A DNA stretch of 64,000 bases. It comes from Babylonia areolata (lineage: Eukaryota > Mollusca > Gastropoda > Neogastropoda > Buccinidae). A program made the position numbers and the translations under genes. The notes beneath the pieces are model-generated. The model was not told the DNA's origin, did not search any database, and was given only the letters and a program-made list of their open reading frames with translations. The stretch is from assembly GCF_041734735.1 (NCBI RefSeq), contig NC_134907.1:7023510-7087509 (forward strand), written 5' to 3'. Shown piece after piece: positions 32,455 through 41,904 of the stretch; the stretch's first letter is position 1, and each line of letters opens with the position of its first letter.

Positions 32455-32525
32455 TAAGTGTAGTGTGTGATGCTGGGTAGATCCGGCCTCTTTCTTGTAA
32501 AGAAAATTGAAGCCTTCAACACAAC
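32455..32525 (-). pseudogene. Relic of an Ig exon (5' stub only)
   Basis: The minus strand reads a stub like RPDLPSIT after the usual intron block ATTGAAGCCTTCAA, matching the RPDPPTVI start of the intact Ig exons. The rest of the exon is missing. The acceptor is altered (TACAAGAAAG), so it is unlikely to be spliced. It marks a further, older unit in the array between exons 2 and 1. Confidence 0.6.
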
Positions 32526-33344
32526 AGATTGGAATGGGGCACAATGCAATGCTGAGTAATGCAATGCAAGGTACCAAAGGGCACATTTCTGTTCAGTACA
32601 GTACAGTACAGTACAGTACAGTGTAATATTGTGCTCAACATTGTGATACAACAGAACAGAATAAGACCCAGTGTGATGTAATACAACGTGAGACACTGCA
32701 TGTGATAGAATATACGAACACAGCACAACTCAACATACCGCAACATAAAAAGCAAGACTGCACAACACGATGGGTGAACTTGTTGTGCAAATGACTCTTA
32801 GAACACTTAGAGCTTAATCATCAAACGAGGATGGGCACTATATAAGTATTCATATCATCATCATCATGAGTGCATGTGTGCATCTTTAAACTGTCTACAT
32901 TGTTGTTCATGTTATTTCTAGTTTTATCTTTTTATATGTGATACATTACTCGATTTACTCAATGACATGATCTCTACTTAATTGTTCTGTATTACGTATG
33001 TTTCAAATTATGTATGTTTGTGTAGGGATGTTTGAGTGAATGCCTTAAGTGCTGTTGTAAAGTGTATAGAGCTTCAAGAATATGCACTATAGCAAGATGT
33101 CTCAATAAATAAATAAATAAACAAAATACAACAGGACACGAATCTATGTGACATGATGTCACATTGTAACAAAGGATGCAATGCAGCACAATGTAATAAA
33201 ATATACCGATATCTTACCTTCTTGTTTACAAAGTTCTATTAGTGTTTAATATAAGTGTGAGAGACATACGGTGAGAAATACAGGGAGAGAAACACAGAGA
33301 AAGGGCTAGAGACAGCCAGACTGAAGAAAACAATGAAGACAAAC

Positions 33345-33602
33345 CTGTTGGTGAAACAGGATCAGATGGGTCTGATTGTTCATCCGGATCAATGGTCACG
33401 GAACATGTGAAGTTATCATTATTGTTAGTCAGGTCTGCAATGAAGGAGTAAGTGGACGCAGTCTGGCCAGTAATCTGCACGCCGTTTTTGAACCACTGAT
33501 ACTCTACCACTCCACTCAGTATGGTCACACAGGTGTATGTGATATTGTCTCCTTCTGTCACGTTGACGTCTGGTGGTGTGACAGTGGGTGGCTCTGGCTT
33601 CT
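33345..33602 (-). CDS. Ig-like exon 1 (first of the array in transcript order)
   Basis: A 258-nt phase 1-1 exon, acceptor TCCGACAG/AG, donor CCAACAG/GTTTGT. It begins EKPEPPTVTPPDVNVTEG and keeps NITYTC, EYQWFKNG and DNFTCSV. The loop before the Trp is three residues shorter (TILSGVVEY), the C'-side loop reads NGVQITGQTAST, and the end is DEQSDPSDPVSPTG. It is clearly related to exons 2-5 but older, and probably near the ancestral copy of the array. Confidence 0.87.
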
Positions 33603-33679
33603 CTGTCGGAATGGAAAATGAAGTCTTCATTGCAACATAATGGAAAGGGAGGCAGTGTGATACTGAGCAAGTCAATTCA

Positions 33680-33850
33680 GTGCAATGTAGTGTTACACAG
33701 ATACCAGCTCAACTGGACAGAAAGATGCAGTGCCCTTTTTGCAAGATGACATTAGAATCAGAACTTCACTTTTTTTTGCTGATATGTCCATGTACAACAA
33801 AATTTGAAGAAATTATCGAACCAAAGTAGTATCGAATCTATCTACGTTTG
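33680..33850 (+). mobile_element. LINE C-terminal fragment
   Basis: The plus strand encodes MQCPFCKMTLESELHFFLLI and CPCTTKFEE, the C-x2-C...H...C tail common after LINE RTs. A counterpart is at about 59590-59750. Downstream (33870-34005) is a degenerate CCATCCAT/AGCC tetranucleotide stretch. Confidence 0.5.
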
Positions 33851-34006
33851 AATTCTGCTTTCTACATGTCCATCCATCCACTTAGCCAGCAATCCAGTTC
33901 ATGCATCCATCAAGCCATCCAATCCATCCATGTAGCCATTCAACCGTTCGTCTATCCAACATTCATCCATCCTCCCATCCACTGATGTAGCCATCCCTCC
34001 ATCTAT

Positions 34007-34386
34007 AATATGGCACTTAATCTTATCAAAACCCTAAGCGCTTACAAAAACAAAAATAGAACAAGTATACTGGGACGAAACAGCACAGGCATCAAGGGAC
34101 AGTCACCACTTCCACCACGACTTTGCCATTCTCTTATCAGGCACACAACAGACGCACACACAGAAGGGACACACAAACTGGAGAGGAATGAAATGGAGAT
34201 GCCAATCAGGATGTGAAGAGGGTAGTTTTAAGAGAAGATTTGAAGGATGACAGAGAAACCGAACTGCGGAGGGAAAGAGGGAGCTCATTCCACGAGGATG
34301 GGGCCTGGAAAGAGAATGAGCATTGGCCCGCGGTCTTGGTATTAAAGCGCGGGATATGGAGAAGGAGAGTGTCAGATGAGGATCTG
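34007..34386 (-). mobile_element. 5'-truncated LINE 3' end, present in copy 1 only
   Basis: The minus strand encodes TLLLHIPRFNTKTAGQCSFS, FQAPSSWNELPLSLR and FKSSLKTTLF, then a stop and a 3' UTR ending GTAAGCGCTTAGGGTTTTGA TAAG. This is the RT C-terminal end of a LINE. The second genomic copy (around 59915) has uninterrupted CCATCTATCCATC here, which is the empty site. Confidence 0.75.
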
Positions 34387-34517
34387 TCCATCTACCTAGC
34401 TATCCATTTATCCATCCTTCCATGTAGCCATTCATGCATTCATATATTCATCTATCCATCTGGCCAGCCAGCCATCAAGTATCCAGTTAACCTGCCAAAG
34501 ACAGATCACAAACTTAC

Positions 34518-34625
34518 CACACACATCACCTTCGTAGCCTTCCACACAAGCACACGTAAAACCACAGGCGTCTTGTCTGTTGTAGCACGTCCCCCCGTTT
34601 TGGCATGGGTTGGAATAACAGGAAT
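34518..34625 (-). CDS. EGF-like exon 2 of the modular gene
   Basis: A 108-nt phase 1-1 exon with acceptor TTCATTACAG and donor TGTGTG/GTAAGT. It encodes DSCYSNPCQNGGTCYNRQDA and CGFTCACVEGYEGDVC. Six or more cysteines in the EGF pattern C-x4-C-x5-C...C-x-C...C are clear, with GYEG near the end. It lies between the CUB exons and Ig exon 1. A second copy with six amino-acid changes lies at 60040-60147. Confidence 0.88.
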
Positions 34626-34821
34626 CTGTAATGAATAACAGGATAACACATAAGGTTAAAAAAATGTCAAGGACCACTTGAAGAACTTGCACAGAGACCT
34701 TTTTGGAGGTGTGGTGAAATGATGAACTTTCTGCAAACAGCGGAGAATGCAGCCAGTGTAACCAGCACTTCTCATAACCAGCGGGGCTTTCTTTCACACT
34801 GTGCTTTTTTTCCTCTTTTTT

Positions 34822-35545
34822 TTAATTTTTTTATAGAACAACATCAAGAAGATCGAAGCTGTCCAGAGACGAGCAGCACAGTTTGTGGTCAACCGGTACC
34901 ACAACACATCTAGTGTCACCGTAATGATCGACAGACTGCAATGGCCGACTCTACAGTACAGACGGAAGGTAGCTAGGCTTGCCATGCTACGAAAAATAAA
35001 GGACGGAGAGGCGATCGTCGACAAAAGCTGCATCGTGCCAGCCCCACTCAGACAAAGAAGGAAACATTCCCGCCAGCTGAACCAGATCCGGTGTAAAACC
35101 CAACACAGGCAATATTCCTTCTTCCCCAGAACGATACGTGACTGGAACAACCTGCCTGAAACAGCTATGGCAGCAGACACCTTGGACACCTTTAAGTCTA
35201 GGGTGTCCCCCAGTCAGTAGTTAATTAGATAATAGGTCCCCCCCCCCCACACCCACCCCCGCCCCTCACTCTTACCCCAATATTGACTTTTGGGGTTATT
35301 TTATTTATTTTTGGGACCCTGCTGTCTTAGATCAGCAAGGGACAGGCTAGCTCGGAAGGGCGAAAAGTGAAGTGATAGTAGTCTGCCGGAGAACCCACTT
35401 AGAGTAGGACTAGGTTTTCATCCTCACTAATAGGCCTGTCGCTTTCTATAGTTTGTTTTTCTTTCATCGCAACCCAACTAAACGGCGTAAAAATCGAATT
35501 GATGATTGTGGCCGTCAACGCAGTGAAACTAAACTGCAGCTACCG
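34822..35545 (+). mobile_element. 5'-truncated LINE 3' end (RT tail), present in copy 1 only
   Basis: The plus strand encodes IEAVQRRAAQFVVNRYHNTS, LARLAMLRKI-like sequence, YSFFPRTIRDWNNLP and LDTFKSRVSPSQ with a stop at 35220. A 3' UTR follows. This is the jockey/CR1-style RT end. The second copy has a (TA)n run at the matching place (60343-60405). The right boundary is approximate. Confidence 0.75.
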
Positions 35546-35709
35546 ATTACAAACCACTAAATGTGTGTAAATATTTTGCTGAAGCATCAGTTTTTTAACG
35601 CATTTTTTTAAGCAGTTTGTGGTGTACATGTGCCTGGATCGGCCGTCAGCGAGTTCAGTGAGAGGCCAGTGGTGGACCTTTTTGCAGCCAGCCATTTATC
35701 AACATGTTA

Positions 35710-36078
35710 TCAAAACACAGCATACCTGTTTTTCATGAAGTGGTCCTGAATTTTTGTGATGTCTGTAAGAAAACAGACACCTAGAATCAACTCTTCAGTC
35801 ATACTGAAAACGTTTGGAAAGATACTTTTTCTTTTTCTTTTCTTTAACCCGGCTGTCATGTTGTTGGACAGACAGTTTTGTATGCCTGTTGCTGATTCAA
35901 TTTTCTTGTGACGTAAAAACAACTCCTTTTGCGTCAAATATTTCGTGTTACGCGTCGAAGAGAAGTTCGAACTGTCCGCTTTCTTTTCCTGTCTCATTGG
36001 ATCGTTTGACCTTCTATTGGTGTAATTCACTTTTGGTTTCTCTTGGGTGGGTGAAACTGAAGCCGAAAAAGACAGCAC
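35710..36078 (-). CDS. Unrecognised ORF conserved in both genomic copies
   Basis: A 122-codon ATG-started frame whose first 70 residues (MLSFSASVSPTQEKPKVNYT, then KYLTQKELFLRHKKIESATG) are kept in the second copy (60671-60958). It is basic and Ser/Lys-rich, with no motif or transmembrane segment I recognise. The two copies are so similar overall that conservation of the frame says little. It may be chance or part of an unknown repeat. Confidence 0.2.
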   Translation of the reverse strand: MLSFSASVSPTQEKPKVNYTNRRSNDPMRQEKKADSSNFSSTRNTKYLTQKELFLRHKKIESATGIQNCLSNNMTAGLKKRKRKSIFPNVFSMTEELILGVCFLTDITKIQDHFMKNRYAVF

Positions 36079-36139
36079 TATAGTGTCGACTGCTTCTCGG
36101 GTGTGATTCGACAGAGGTACGTGTCATTAGCGCTGTGTG

Positions 36140-36556
36140 GTAATCCTGCAGTTTAGAATACTAAACTCAGGGGCCGTTAAAATGAAAAAGTAGAAGGTGT
36201 TTTAGACTGACTTCGATGCGCTGAGTCGAATGCAACCCTCAGCTAAGCTCTAAGACCACTCCTTTTGCCACGAAACTGGATCAAATGCACGGTAAGTAGT
36301 ACTCCTTCTCGACCTGCACGCCATTTTGACGTAAACACCACGTCACCAGCAATCAAAATGGCTCGCCGATAGTTGCTCGGGAAGTGACCAACTGAGTTTA
36401 CTATTTATTATGTCTCTTGTTTCATTGACAAGGAGTGGCCGTAGAGCTTAGCTGAGGGTTGCATTTGACTCAGCGCATCAAGGTCAGTCTAAAACAACCT
36501 CTATTTTTTCATTTGAACGGCCCCCTGAGTTTAGTATTCTAAACTGCAGGATTACC
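36140..36556 (+). mobile_element. MULE-like MITE with about 125-bp TIRs and 9-bp target duplication
   Basis: A 417-bp element with ends GGTAATCCTGCAG and CTGCAGGATTACC. The inverted repeats extend about 125 bp on each side (36140-36265 and 36432-36556). It is flanked by GCGCTGTGT and GGGCTGTGT, a 9-bp duplication with one mismatch. The second genomic copy (near 61010) reads AGCGCTGTGTCATTACG without the element, a clean empty site. There is no coding sequence. Long TIRs and a 9-bp duplication point to the Mutator superfamily. Confidence 0.88.
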
Positions 36557-36645
36557 GGGCTGTGTCATTACGTCACGAGTCATTAACGCTATGTGTCATT
36601 GCCACCACCTTCATTGGCGTTCAGACCCAATAACGCCAGGTGCCT

Positions 36646-36850
36646 TTGTGGAGCGGTGGCCTAGCGGTGCGCCCGACCAGGAAATATGTGAGTGTCCACG
36701 GGTTCTATTCCCGGGACGTTTACTCCCTCCTCCAGTGGACCTGGAGTTGTGGTCTGGGTGCTAGTCTTTCAGATGAGACAATAAACGGAACTCCGGTGTG
36801 CAGCATGCACTTTGTATGCATAATAAAACCCAGACAATAAAAGAACTGTC
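36646..36850 (+). mobile_element. tRNA-derived SINE, copy 1
   Basis: The head GGAGCGGTGGCCTAGCGGTG (A-box region) and ACGGGTTCTATTCCCGGG (B-box region with one base changed; the 61.1 kb copy keeps GGTTCGATTCC) are tRNA-like. The body TGGTCTGGGTGCTAGTCTTT and GTGTGCAGCATGCAC matches the SINE family at 17925-18330. The tRNA similarity is the SINE promoter and not a tRNA gene. Confidence 0.75.
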
Positions 36851-36929
36851 TTTGGAGAAAATAATTTCAAAATCATTTGATAGTCGTGTTTCACCTATCC
36901 CAGTGTATGTTCACAGTCACGTTATCATG

Positions 36930-37490
36930 AATAAACTAGATTGTTTTATTCTGAAAAAAAAATCAGAAAAATAGCAAATATACAATTTCATGATGAAATT
37001 GCCAATGAATACAGAACCGAACACTATTTACATGAGAGATATCTTCATCATATTCAGAAACAGTCAGCACACATTGAAAATATCCTGCCAATATTTTGCA
37101 ACAGAAATGAGACTGTGCCCACAGTGTCAAACTTCTGAAGAGGAATATCATTTTTTTATATTATTGCGAACTATACAAAGAAATTCATACACATAATCGA
37201 GCAAAAACACAAACCCAGTCACCTCATACTAAAAAACAAAACTTCCAGCAAAAACACAAACACAGCCAGCTCATACTAGAAAACAAACTTGTTGGAATGT
37301 TTAGAAAAATTGTTAATAGTTGCTGCCAGGAACGTCATCGCACGAACAATTAAGTCGATTTTTTGTTCTATCTTGTTTTATTCTGTTGTTAACTTGATTT
37401 CGTGTGCGTGGTATGAATGACTGTACATGTGTGTGATGGTATAATTGACCAGTACAATAAGTTTTGATTTTGATTCTGTATTTACACACA
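36930..37490 (+). mobile_element. LINE 3' end with (TTTGAT) tail, copy 1
   Basis: The plus strand encodes MRLCPQCQTSEEEYHFFIL, the post-RT Cys/His motif, in a broken frame. A 3' UTR follows, ending ATAAGTTTTGATTTTGATTC just before a CA microsatellite. The matching copy is at 61385-61965, where the frame differs by small indels. Confidence 0.6.
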
Positions 37491-37494
37491 CTTT

Positions 37495-37537
<43 letters not shown>

Positions 37538-37584
37538 ACAGAAACCCCTCCCCATATACACACACTCGTACGCGCGTGAACGTG

Positions 37585-37589
<5 letters not shown>

Positions 37590-37649
<60 letters not shown>

Positions 37650-37650
37650 C
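37590..37650. repeat. (AC)n microsatellite abutting CUB exon
   Basis: A pure AC run ends at the donor side of the second CUB exon. Another run lies at 37498-37534. Because the splice donor reads GTTGTGTGTG..., the repeat forms the start of the intron. Confidence 0.85.
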
Positions 37651-37775
37651 CTTGTTGGTATTCAGCAGCAAAGCCATTGGCCTGAACATCCAAATCTGTC
37701 TTGAACTTCACTGTCAGGACGCTTCCGTTGGAGTAGAAGGCCGGCAGAGGGTGGAGCGTACCACACAGTGTGCCA
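37651..37775 (-). CDS. CUB domain, second exon
   Basis: A 125-nt exon that enters in phase 2 and leaves in phase 1. With the preceding exon it gives [20 protein letters not shown], then [20 protein letters not shown]: the C-terminal half of a CUB domain, with the CG pair, the F-S-N-G-S turn and the closing GF-A-EY strand. The acceptor is GTGTGTGAAG/T, in a repeat-rich setting, and the donor is CAACAAG/GTTGTG. CUB domains mediate protein binding in extracellular proteins. Confidence 0.8.
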
Positions 37776-37804
37776 CTTCACACACACACACACACACACA
37801 CACA

Positions 37805-38340
37805 TGGAAACAAAATTAAATCGGTTGATTTTTTGTGGTAAAATAAAATAATATCAATAAACCAAGCAGGTTTTCAGAAACAAAAATCTACAGTCGATCA
37901 TTTAGTGAAACTCACAACGCACAAGAGCATAAGGAAACATATTCTTGCCACTTTCTTTGACATAAAAAGGCTCACGATGTAGTATGCTATGTGAAGTAAT
38001 TATATAAACTAAAGAGCATAGGTTTATTGCCTTATATCAAATGTTAAAGTTTTTTTCGGTAAAAAACAGCACGCACGTTCCTGTACGAAATATATTTTCG
38101 AATTTCTGAGCACTTTTGCTTTCCATTTCAAAAATTTAAAGATTATATCTTTCAAACTGAAACAATAAGTCCTGCATCATAGTCCTTCTTTCGTAGAGTA
38201 TACCTATGTAAGAGGTGGTTTCAACATAATTTCTTTCGTATTATTCCCAACAATTTTGTAGATTATTTTTCAATGTTTTGAACATGCGCATGTTTTTTTG
38301 TTTTTTTTTTGTTTGTTTGTTTGTCTTTTATTGTTTAAAC
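37805..38340 (+). mobile_element. Degenerate LINE RT fragment in the CUB intron
   Basis: The plus strand reads NQAGFQKQKSTVDHLVKLTT and ILATFFDIKRLT, matching the RT fingers and the first catalytic Asp region (FFDIKKAYD in intact relatives). Stops and shifts follow, so it is dead. Further on to 38340 only weak similarity remains. Confidence 0.55.
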
Positions 38341-38466
38341 AGTTGTATTCGATACATGACTGTTGTTAACAGAGGTCAGTTATCAACGTAGTTTTTCGTG
38401 TTTATTATGATCTTAATCGGTTTTTAACCATACCCCAACAAGGTGTATGAAATCTTGATTTCTTAC

Positions 38467-38697
38467 TTCTCCAAGAAGTTGCTCGTGATGTTCGGATTAA
38501 AGAACCCATTCATTGATGACGACGACATCGTAGACGCAACATGTGCTATATTCCAAGGCGAAGGTGATAAACCTGAGAAGTATTCTGCTCCCCGGGTCAA
38601 ACGGTGATGATGAAGAACATCCACGTGTTGGGGTTGTAATGGTGTGGGAAGTTAGGGCTCTTCAATTTACCCGCATAGCAGCCGTCAATATGGTGCT
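38467..38697 (-). CDS. CUB domain, first exon (two apparent frameshifts)
   Basis: The acceptor is TTGTTGCAG and the donor GAGAA/GTAAGA. The first frame reads CYAGKLKSPNFPHHYNPNTW, the CUB opening (G-x-L/I-x-SPNFP..Y). An extra base near 38609 shifts the frame to DPGSRILLRFITFALEYSTC and CVYDVVVIN. A tandem AATGAATG (about 38505-38512) shifts it again to NGFFNPNITSNFLE. Without those five extra bases the exon would be 226 nt and join exon 2 in frame. It is either a recent lesion or assembly error, and I cannot tell which. Confidence 0.72.
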
Positions 38698-38719
38698 CTG
38701 CAACAATCACCCATGACGG

Positions 38720-39310
38720 CGCTGATGATGATGTTGGTGATGCTGCTGCTGCAGATGATGATGACGATGGTGATGTTAATACTGATGGTGACGATGATTG
38801 TGATGATGATGTGATGATAGTGATAGTGATGGTGATGGTGATGTAAATACTGATGATGACGATGATTGTGATGATGATGGTGATGATAGTGATAGTCATG
38901 GTGATGTTAATACTGATTATGACGATGATTGTGATGGTGATGGTGATGTTAATACTGATGATGACAATGATTGTGATGATGATGACGATGGTTGATGGTG
39001 AATGGTGATGTCAATACTGATGATGACGATGATTGTGATGATGATGATGATGATGATGACGATGGTGATGGTGATGTTAATACTGATGATGATGATGATT
39101 GTGATCACTGCGACGAGGACGTTGACAGTGAAGATTGTTAGGATGGTGTTTATGATGATGATTATGATAGATACATAGACAGATAAATAGATAGGTAGTG
39201 ATGATGAAGATAACGATGATGATCATAGATAGATAGATACCAATGATGAAAACTATGATGATCACAGACAGATATATATGCAGTGATGATGATGATGACG
39301 GTTTTGCTCA
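38720..39310. repeat. Long (GAT/GGT)n trinucleotide region
   Basis: About 600 bases built of GATGAT, GGTGAT, GACGAT and TTAATACTGATGATGACGAT higher-order units, between the two upstream exons of the gene. A higher-order period of roughly 60-70 bp (TGATGTTAATACTGATGATG) is visible. Poly-Ile/Thr or Met/Asp frames here are not coding. Confidence 0.85.
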
Positions 39311-39445
39311 CTACAACGATGATTTGGATAATGATGATGATAATGGTTATGATGATGATGATAGCGCGGATGACGATGACGGTGGTGGTGATGATGATGA
39401 TGAAGATGACGATGATGATGATGACATCGATGGGGCTTCACTCAC

Positions 39446-39568
39446 CACAGGCAAAGAAGCCCTTTGTGTTGTTGGGTCCGCAGATGTTGGCACAGGTGAT
39501 GTTGACATGCTCGTTAGTGCTGTTGGGACAGGGGTGTTTCTGTGCCCCCACTGACTCACACCACGGGG
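39446..39568 (-). CDS. Cys-rich exon upstream of the CUB domain
   Basis: A 123-nt phase 1-1 exon with donor GCCTGTG/GTGAGT (strong) and acceptor TGTGTGTAG. It encodes WCESVGAQKHPCPNSTNEHV then NITCANICGPNNTKGFFAC. Five cysteines and three N-glycosylation sequons indicate a secreted domain. I do not recognise the fold. Phase and position put it just before the CUB domain. Confidence 0.7.
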
Positions 39569-39570
<2 letters not shown>

Positions 39571-39640
<70 letters not shown>

Positions 39641-39641
39641 G

Positions 39642-39700
<59 letters not shown>
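39571..39700. repeat. (AC)n-(AT)n-(GT)n compound microsatellite
   Basis: An AC run (39571-39623), an AT run (39624-39678) and a GT run (39679-39700), self-complementary overall. It lies directly between the Cys-rich exon's acceptor and R1 copy 2. Confidence 0.9.
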
Positions 39701-39701
<1 letters not shown>

Positions 39702-41709
39702 ACCAAGCGCTATGCTTGCTCCAATATTTGCCTAACGCGCGAGCTGTATTAGCTTGCCTCACGCACAAGCTGTATTAGCAGACGACAGTTTTCCCTCCTA
39801 ACCCGCGCACAGAATGTGTGACGTCACTCCGTTTACATCATTTTGTCCTCCTCGCCAGACCACCTGCTGACGGCTCCACCAGTGTCCCGTCGCGGTACGT
39901 CATTGGCTGAGAGCAAACTTGTGTTTCTGTTCCACCGTAATTAATTAATACTTCTTTTGTCAGATCAGTAAACTACAAGTATTGTATACTGGCAGAATCG
40001 TTGCAATTCCATCTTTAAATCTATTCCATTTATGTTTGCCTACGTCAAACTGATTTAACGCAGTTTGTAATTTTCCGCGATGAGCTCGTTAAAACTGACC
40101 CTGTTCAAGTGACTTAAATTAAGATTATAAATTCATCTTAAATAATCAACACTTCATTTTATACTCATTATAAAGTAGGTATTGAGCTCTTTCTTTTGCA
40201 ACTGATCCGACGTAAATCGGTTCAGGAATCATTTAGAAATCTGTCACTGAACACCTTTAGACAAACACAGTTGTCATCGGATTTTCCGTGATTAGTGACG
40301 ATCTGCTCGCAGCACACGTGACGCACTTTGCGGTCCGCTAAACTTGCATAAATTGGCACAGTGAGGGATGAGTGGTTAAAACAACTCCAACCGAACAAAC
40401 TTGACCTTAAGGGTGTAGACGCCAATAGGTCGTTAAACTCCAATAGACGATGAGTGGTCATTTCATACCTGGTCAGTCATCTGACCAGAGCCTGCTGTCT
40501 CTCTCTCTCTCTTGCTGCGTCGAGCAGTGTGTTGTGTTGTGTGTGCCCCCACAACGGCTGACACCTCGCTACGTATTGCTGTAAGTACTAGTGTGTAGAA
40601 TGTGTTGATTTGTAAATTGTATTGTTCGACACAGTACTTGTGTTCATATGAGTATGTTAAGTTATTGCTTTGTTCAGTTAATTCTTTGTTCAGTTATTGC
40701 TTTGACATGTTAGTCACAGATCTGCTATGATTGATCCAGAAATCGCCATGTCGTCATATGCTCGGAGCAGTGTTCCATTTGATTCTTCTTAACGTCACAG
40801 TCAGTGACGCCTCTGGACACAAAGCTTAATAGTTTGTTCCAGAATGTTCTAGTGAGTGCGTAAAGTTCATTCACCACTTAATGGTTAAGCCATGATGGTT
40901 CTTCACTTACTATCTGGTCTATCAGTTTGCCAGTATAATATCAAAGCCACTGATTCTATTATCTTGTTTATTATCTATGTATTATTTTACATGCTGATAT
41001 CAGTTGTACTGCTACAGTGTGCTCAGTGCTCTAAGGTGTGTGTAGTATGCTGCTGTTGTGATTACAAGATAGTGTCGGATTAATATCAGTTATTGGTTAA
41101 AACCACCTGATATGTATCAGTCTGTTAACTGTAATTTAGTTGTCATGCTGTCTCCTATACAGCTTACTCCAGTATAGTGCAACATGATCAACTGATTCAT
41201 TTGTCACTTTGACACAGTATAAGCTTTACCTAATCTATACTGTCAGTGTACTTTCACCAAGTCAGCATCGCTTCAATCACTTTAACTGCACTATTTAAAT
41301 GTATTAGAAATGTCATTTGATGTCAGCGTTTGGTCTTCACACTTATGCATTATGTTGTTGCGTATCCCAAACCCGAGTGATAGTCTTTCCATGTATACAT
41401 GTGCTTTACTATTCACTTGTGTCGACACGTCGTGCTTATGACATTTATTTGTGTCATTCCAGGCACTGTCTTCTCTTTTTATCTGTCTTCTTTTACTGTC
41501 TTCTCCTACTTGCCTTCTTCTCATTACTTCTTCTTAGTCTTCTCCTTTAGTTTATAACTATTATAAATAAACCAATAGAAAACCCCATTTGTGACTGGCC
41601 TCTATATGTTCCTGGCCTGTGCGTGGGATCTTGTCTATCCTTTCATTCAATCAATCATTTAGTTAAGTCTTTTGTGCCATACCCCTATTAGAACCACTCG
41701 GTACACGGC

Positions 41710-41713
<4 letters not shown>
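39700..41713 (+). mobile_element. Repeat R1 copy 2, possible solo LTR, fossil
   Basis: It starts TGACCAAGCGC after a GT run and ends CGGTACACGGCTACA before an AT run. It aligns over most of its length with R1 copy 1 minus that copy's MITEs. Shared landmarks are GATCAGTAAACTACAAGTAT, TATTGCTGTAAGTACT and CAATAGAAAACCCCATTTGT near the end. No ORF is present. It looks like an old single-unit relic. Confidence 0.5.
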
Positions 41714-41780
<67 letters not shown>

Positions 41781-41781
<1 letters not shown>

Positions 41782-41888
41782 AACCAGGTGTTTCACAGTG
41801 AAACGGTTGTCTAAGATGACGAACTTTTATTTGTGTTTGGGGTTCAAATAAAATTCATTTTCTGCATGTATAATTAATAGTATATTTA
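41781..41888 (+). repeat. Left arm of a 105-bp inverted repeat around LINE-A copy 2
   Basis: The arm starts AACCAGGTGTTTCACAGTGA and includes TTTTATTTGTGTTTGGGGTT and CTGCATGTATAATTA. Its reverse complement is at 43822-43927 at roughly 88 percent identity. The TTTCACAGTGAAA core is itself a palindrome. It resembles the two ends of a foldback-type MITE with a later LINE insertion in its centre. Confidence 0.75.
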
Positions 41889-41904
41889 TATATGTACACA
41901 CACA

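Larger units (their letters stand above)
24300..32760. repeat. Tandem array of Ig-exon units (about 1.6 kb period)
   Basis: Units consist of an Ig exon, a conserved acceptor-side block (CAAAACGAAAATTGAAGCCT), a CAGTA/CAGTG pentamer run, a CATTAGAATGCAGTG block, a 400-base purine-rich tract with GACAGA units, and a block ending CAGCACAGAAAACAACAC before the next exon. The exon 3 to exon 2 spacing is 1602 bp and the two units look about 95 percent or more identical. Exon 4 to 3 is longer (4147 bp) because it holds an internal 330-bp duplication (24830 and 25160), a 735-bp duplication (25337 and 27510) and a LINE-A piece. Units without a whole exon remain at about 31955-32250 and 32455-32760. 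Confidence 0.85.
33020..37520. repeat. Segmental duplication, copy 1 right part (pairs with 59163-61986)
   Basis: It runs from AATGCCTTAAGTGCTGTTGT to the CA microsatellite before the second CUB exon. The partner copy lacks three insertions present here (34007-34386, 34822-about 35545, 36140-36556) and most of Ig exon 1, but is otherwise about 95-97 percent identical by eye. Tandem duplication is one reading. Mis-joined haplotypes at the nearby gap is the other. Confidence 0.8.

Noticed and set aside
36650-36720. tRNA gene-like sequence with A and B boxes
   Set aside because: It is the head of a SINE, followed by the SINE body, has no proper acceptor stem, and is duplicated with its block at 61.1 kb. 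The tRNA-like ends at 15540-15595 are likewise a SINE head.
38720-39310. Poly-Ile/Thr and poly-Asp frames
   Set aside because: They are translations of a GAT/GGT trinucleotide region, open in several frames because of composition only.
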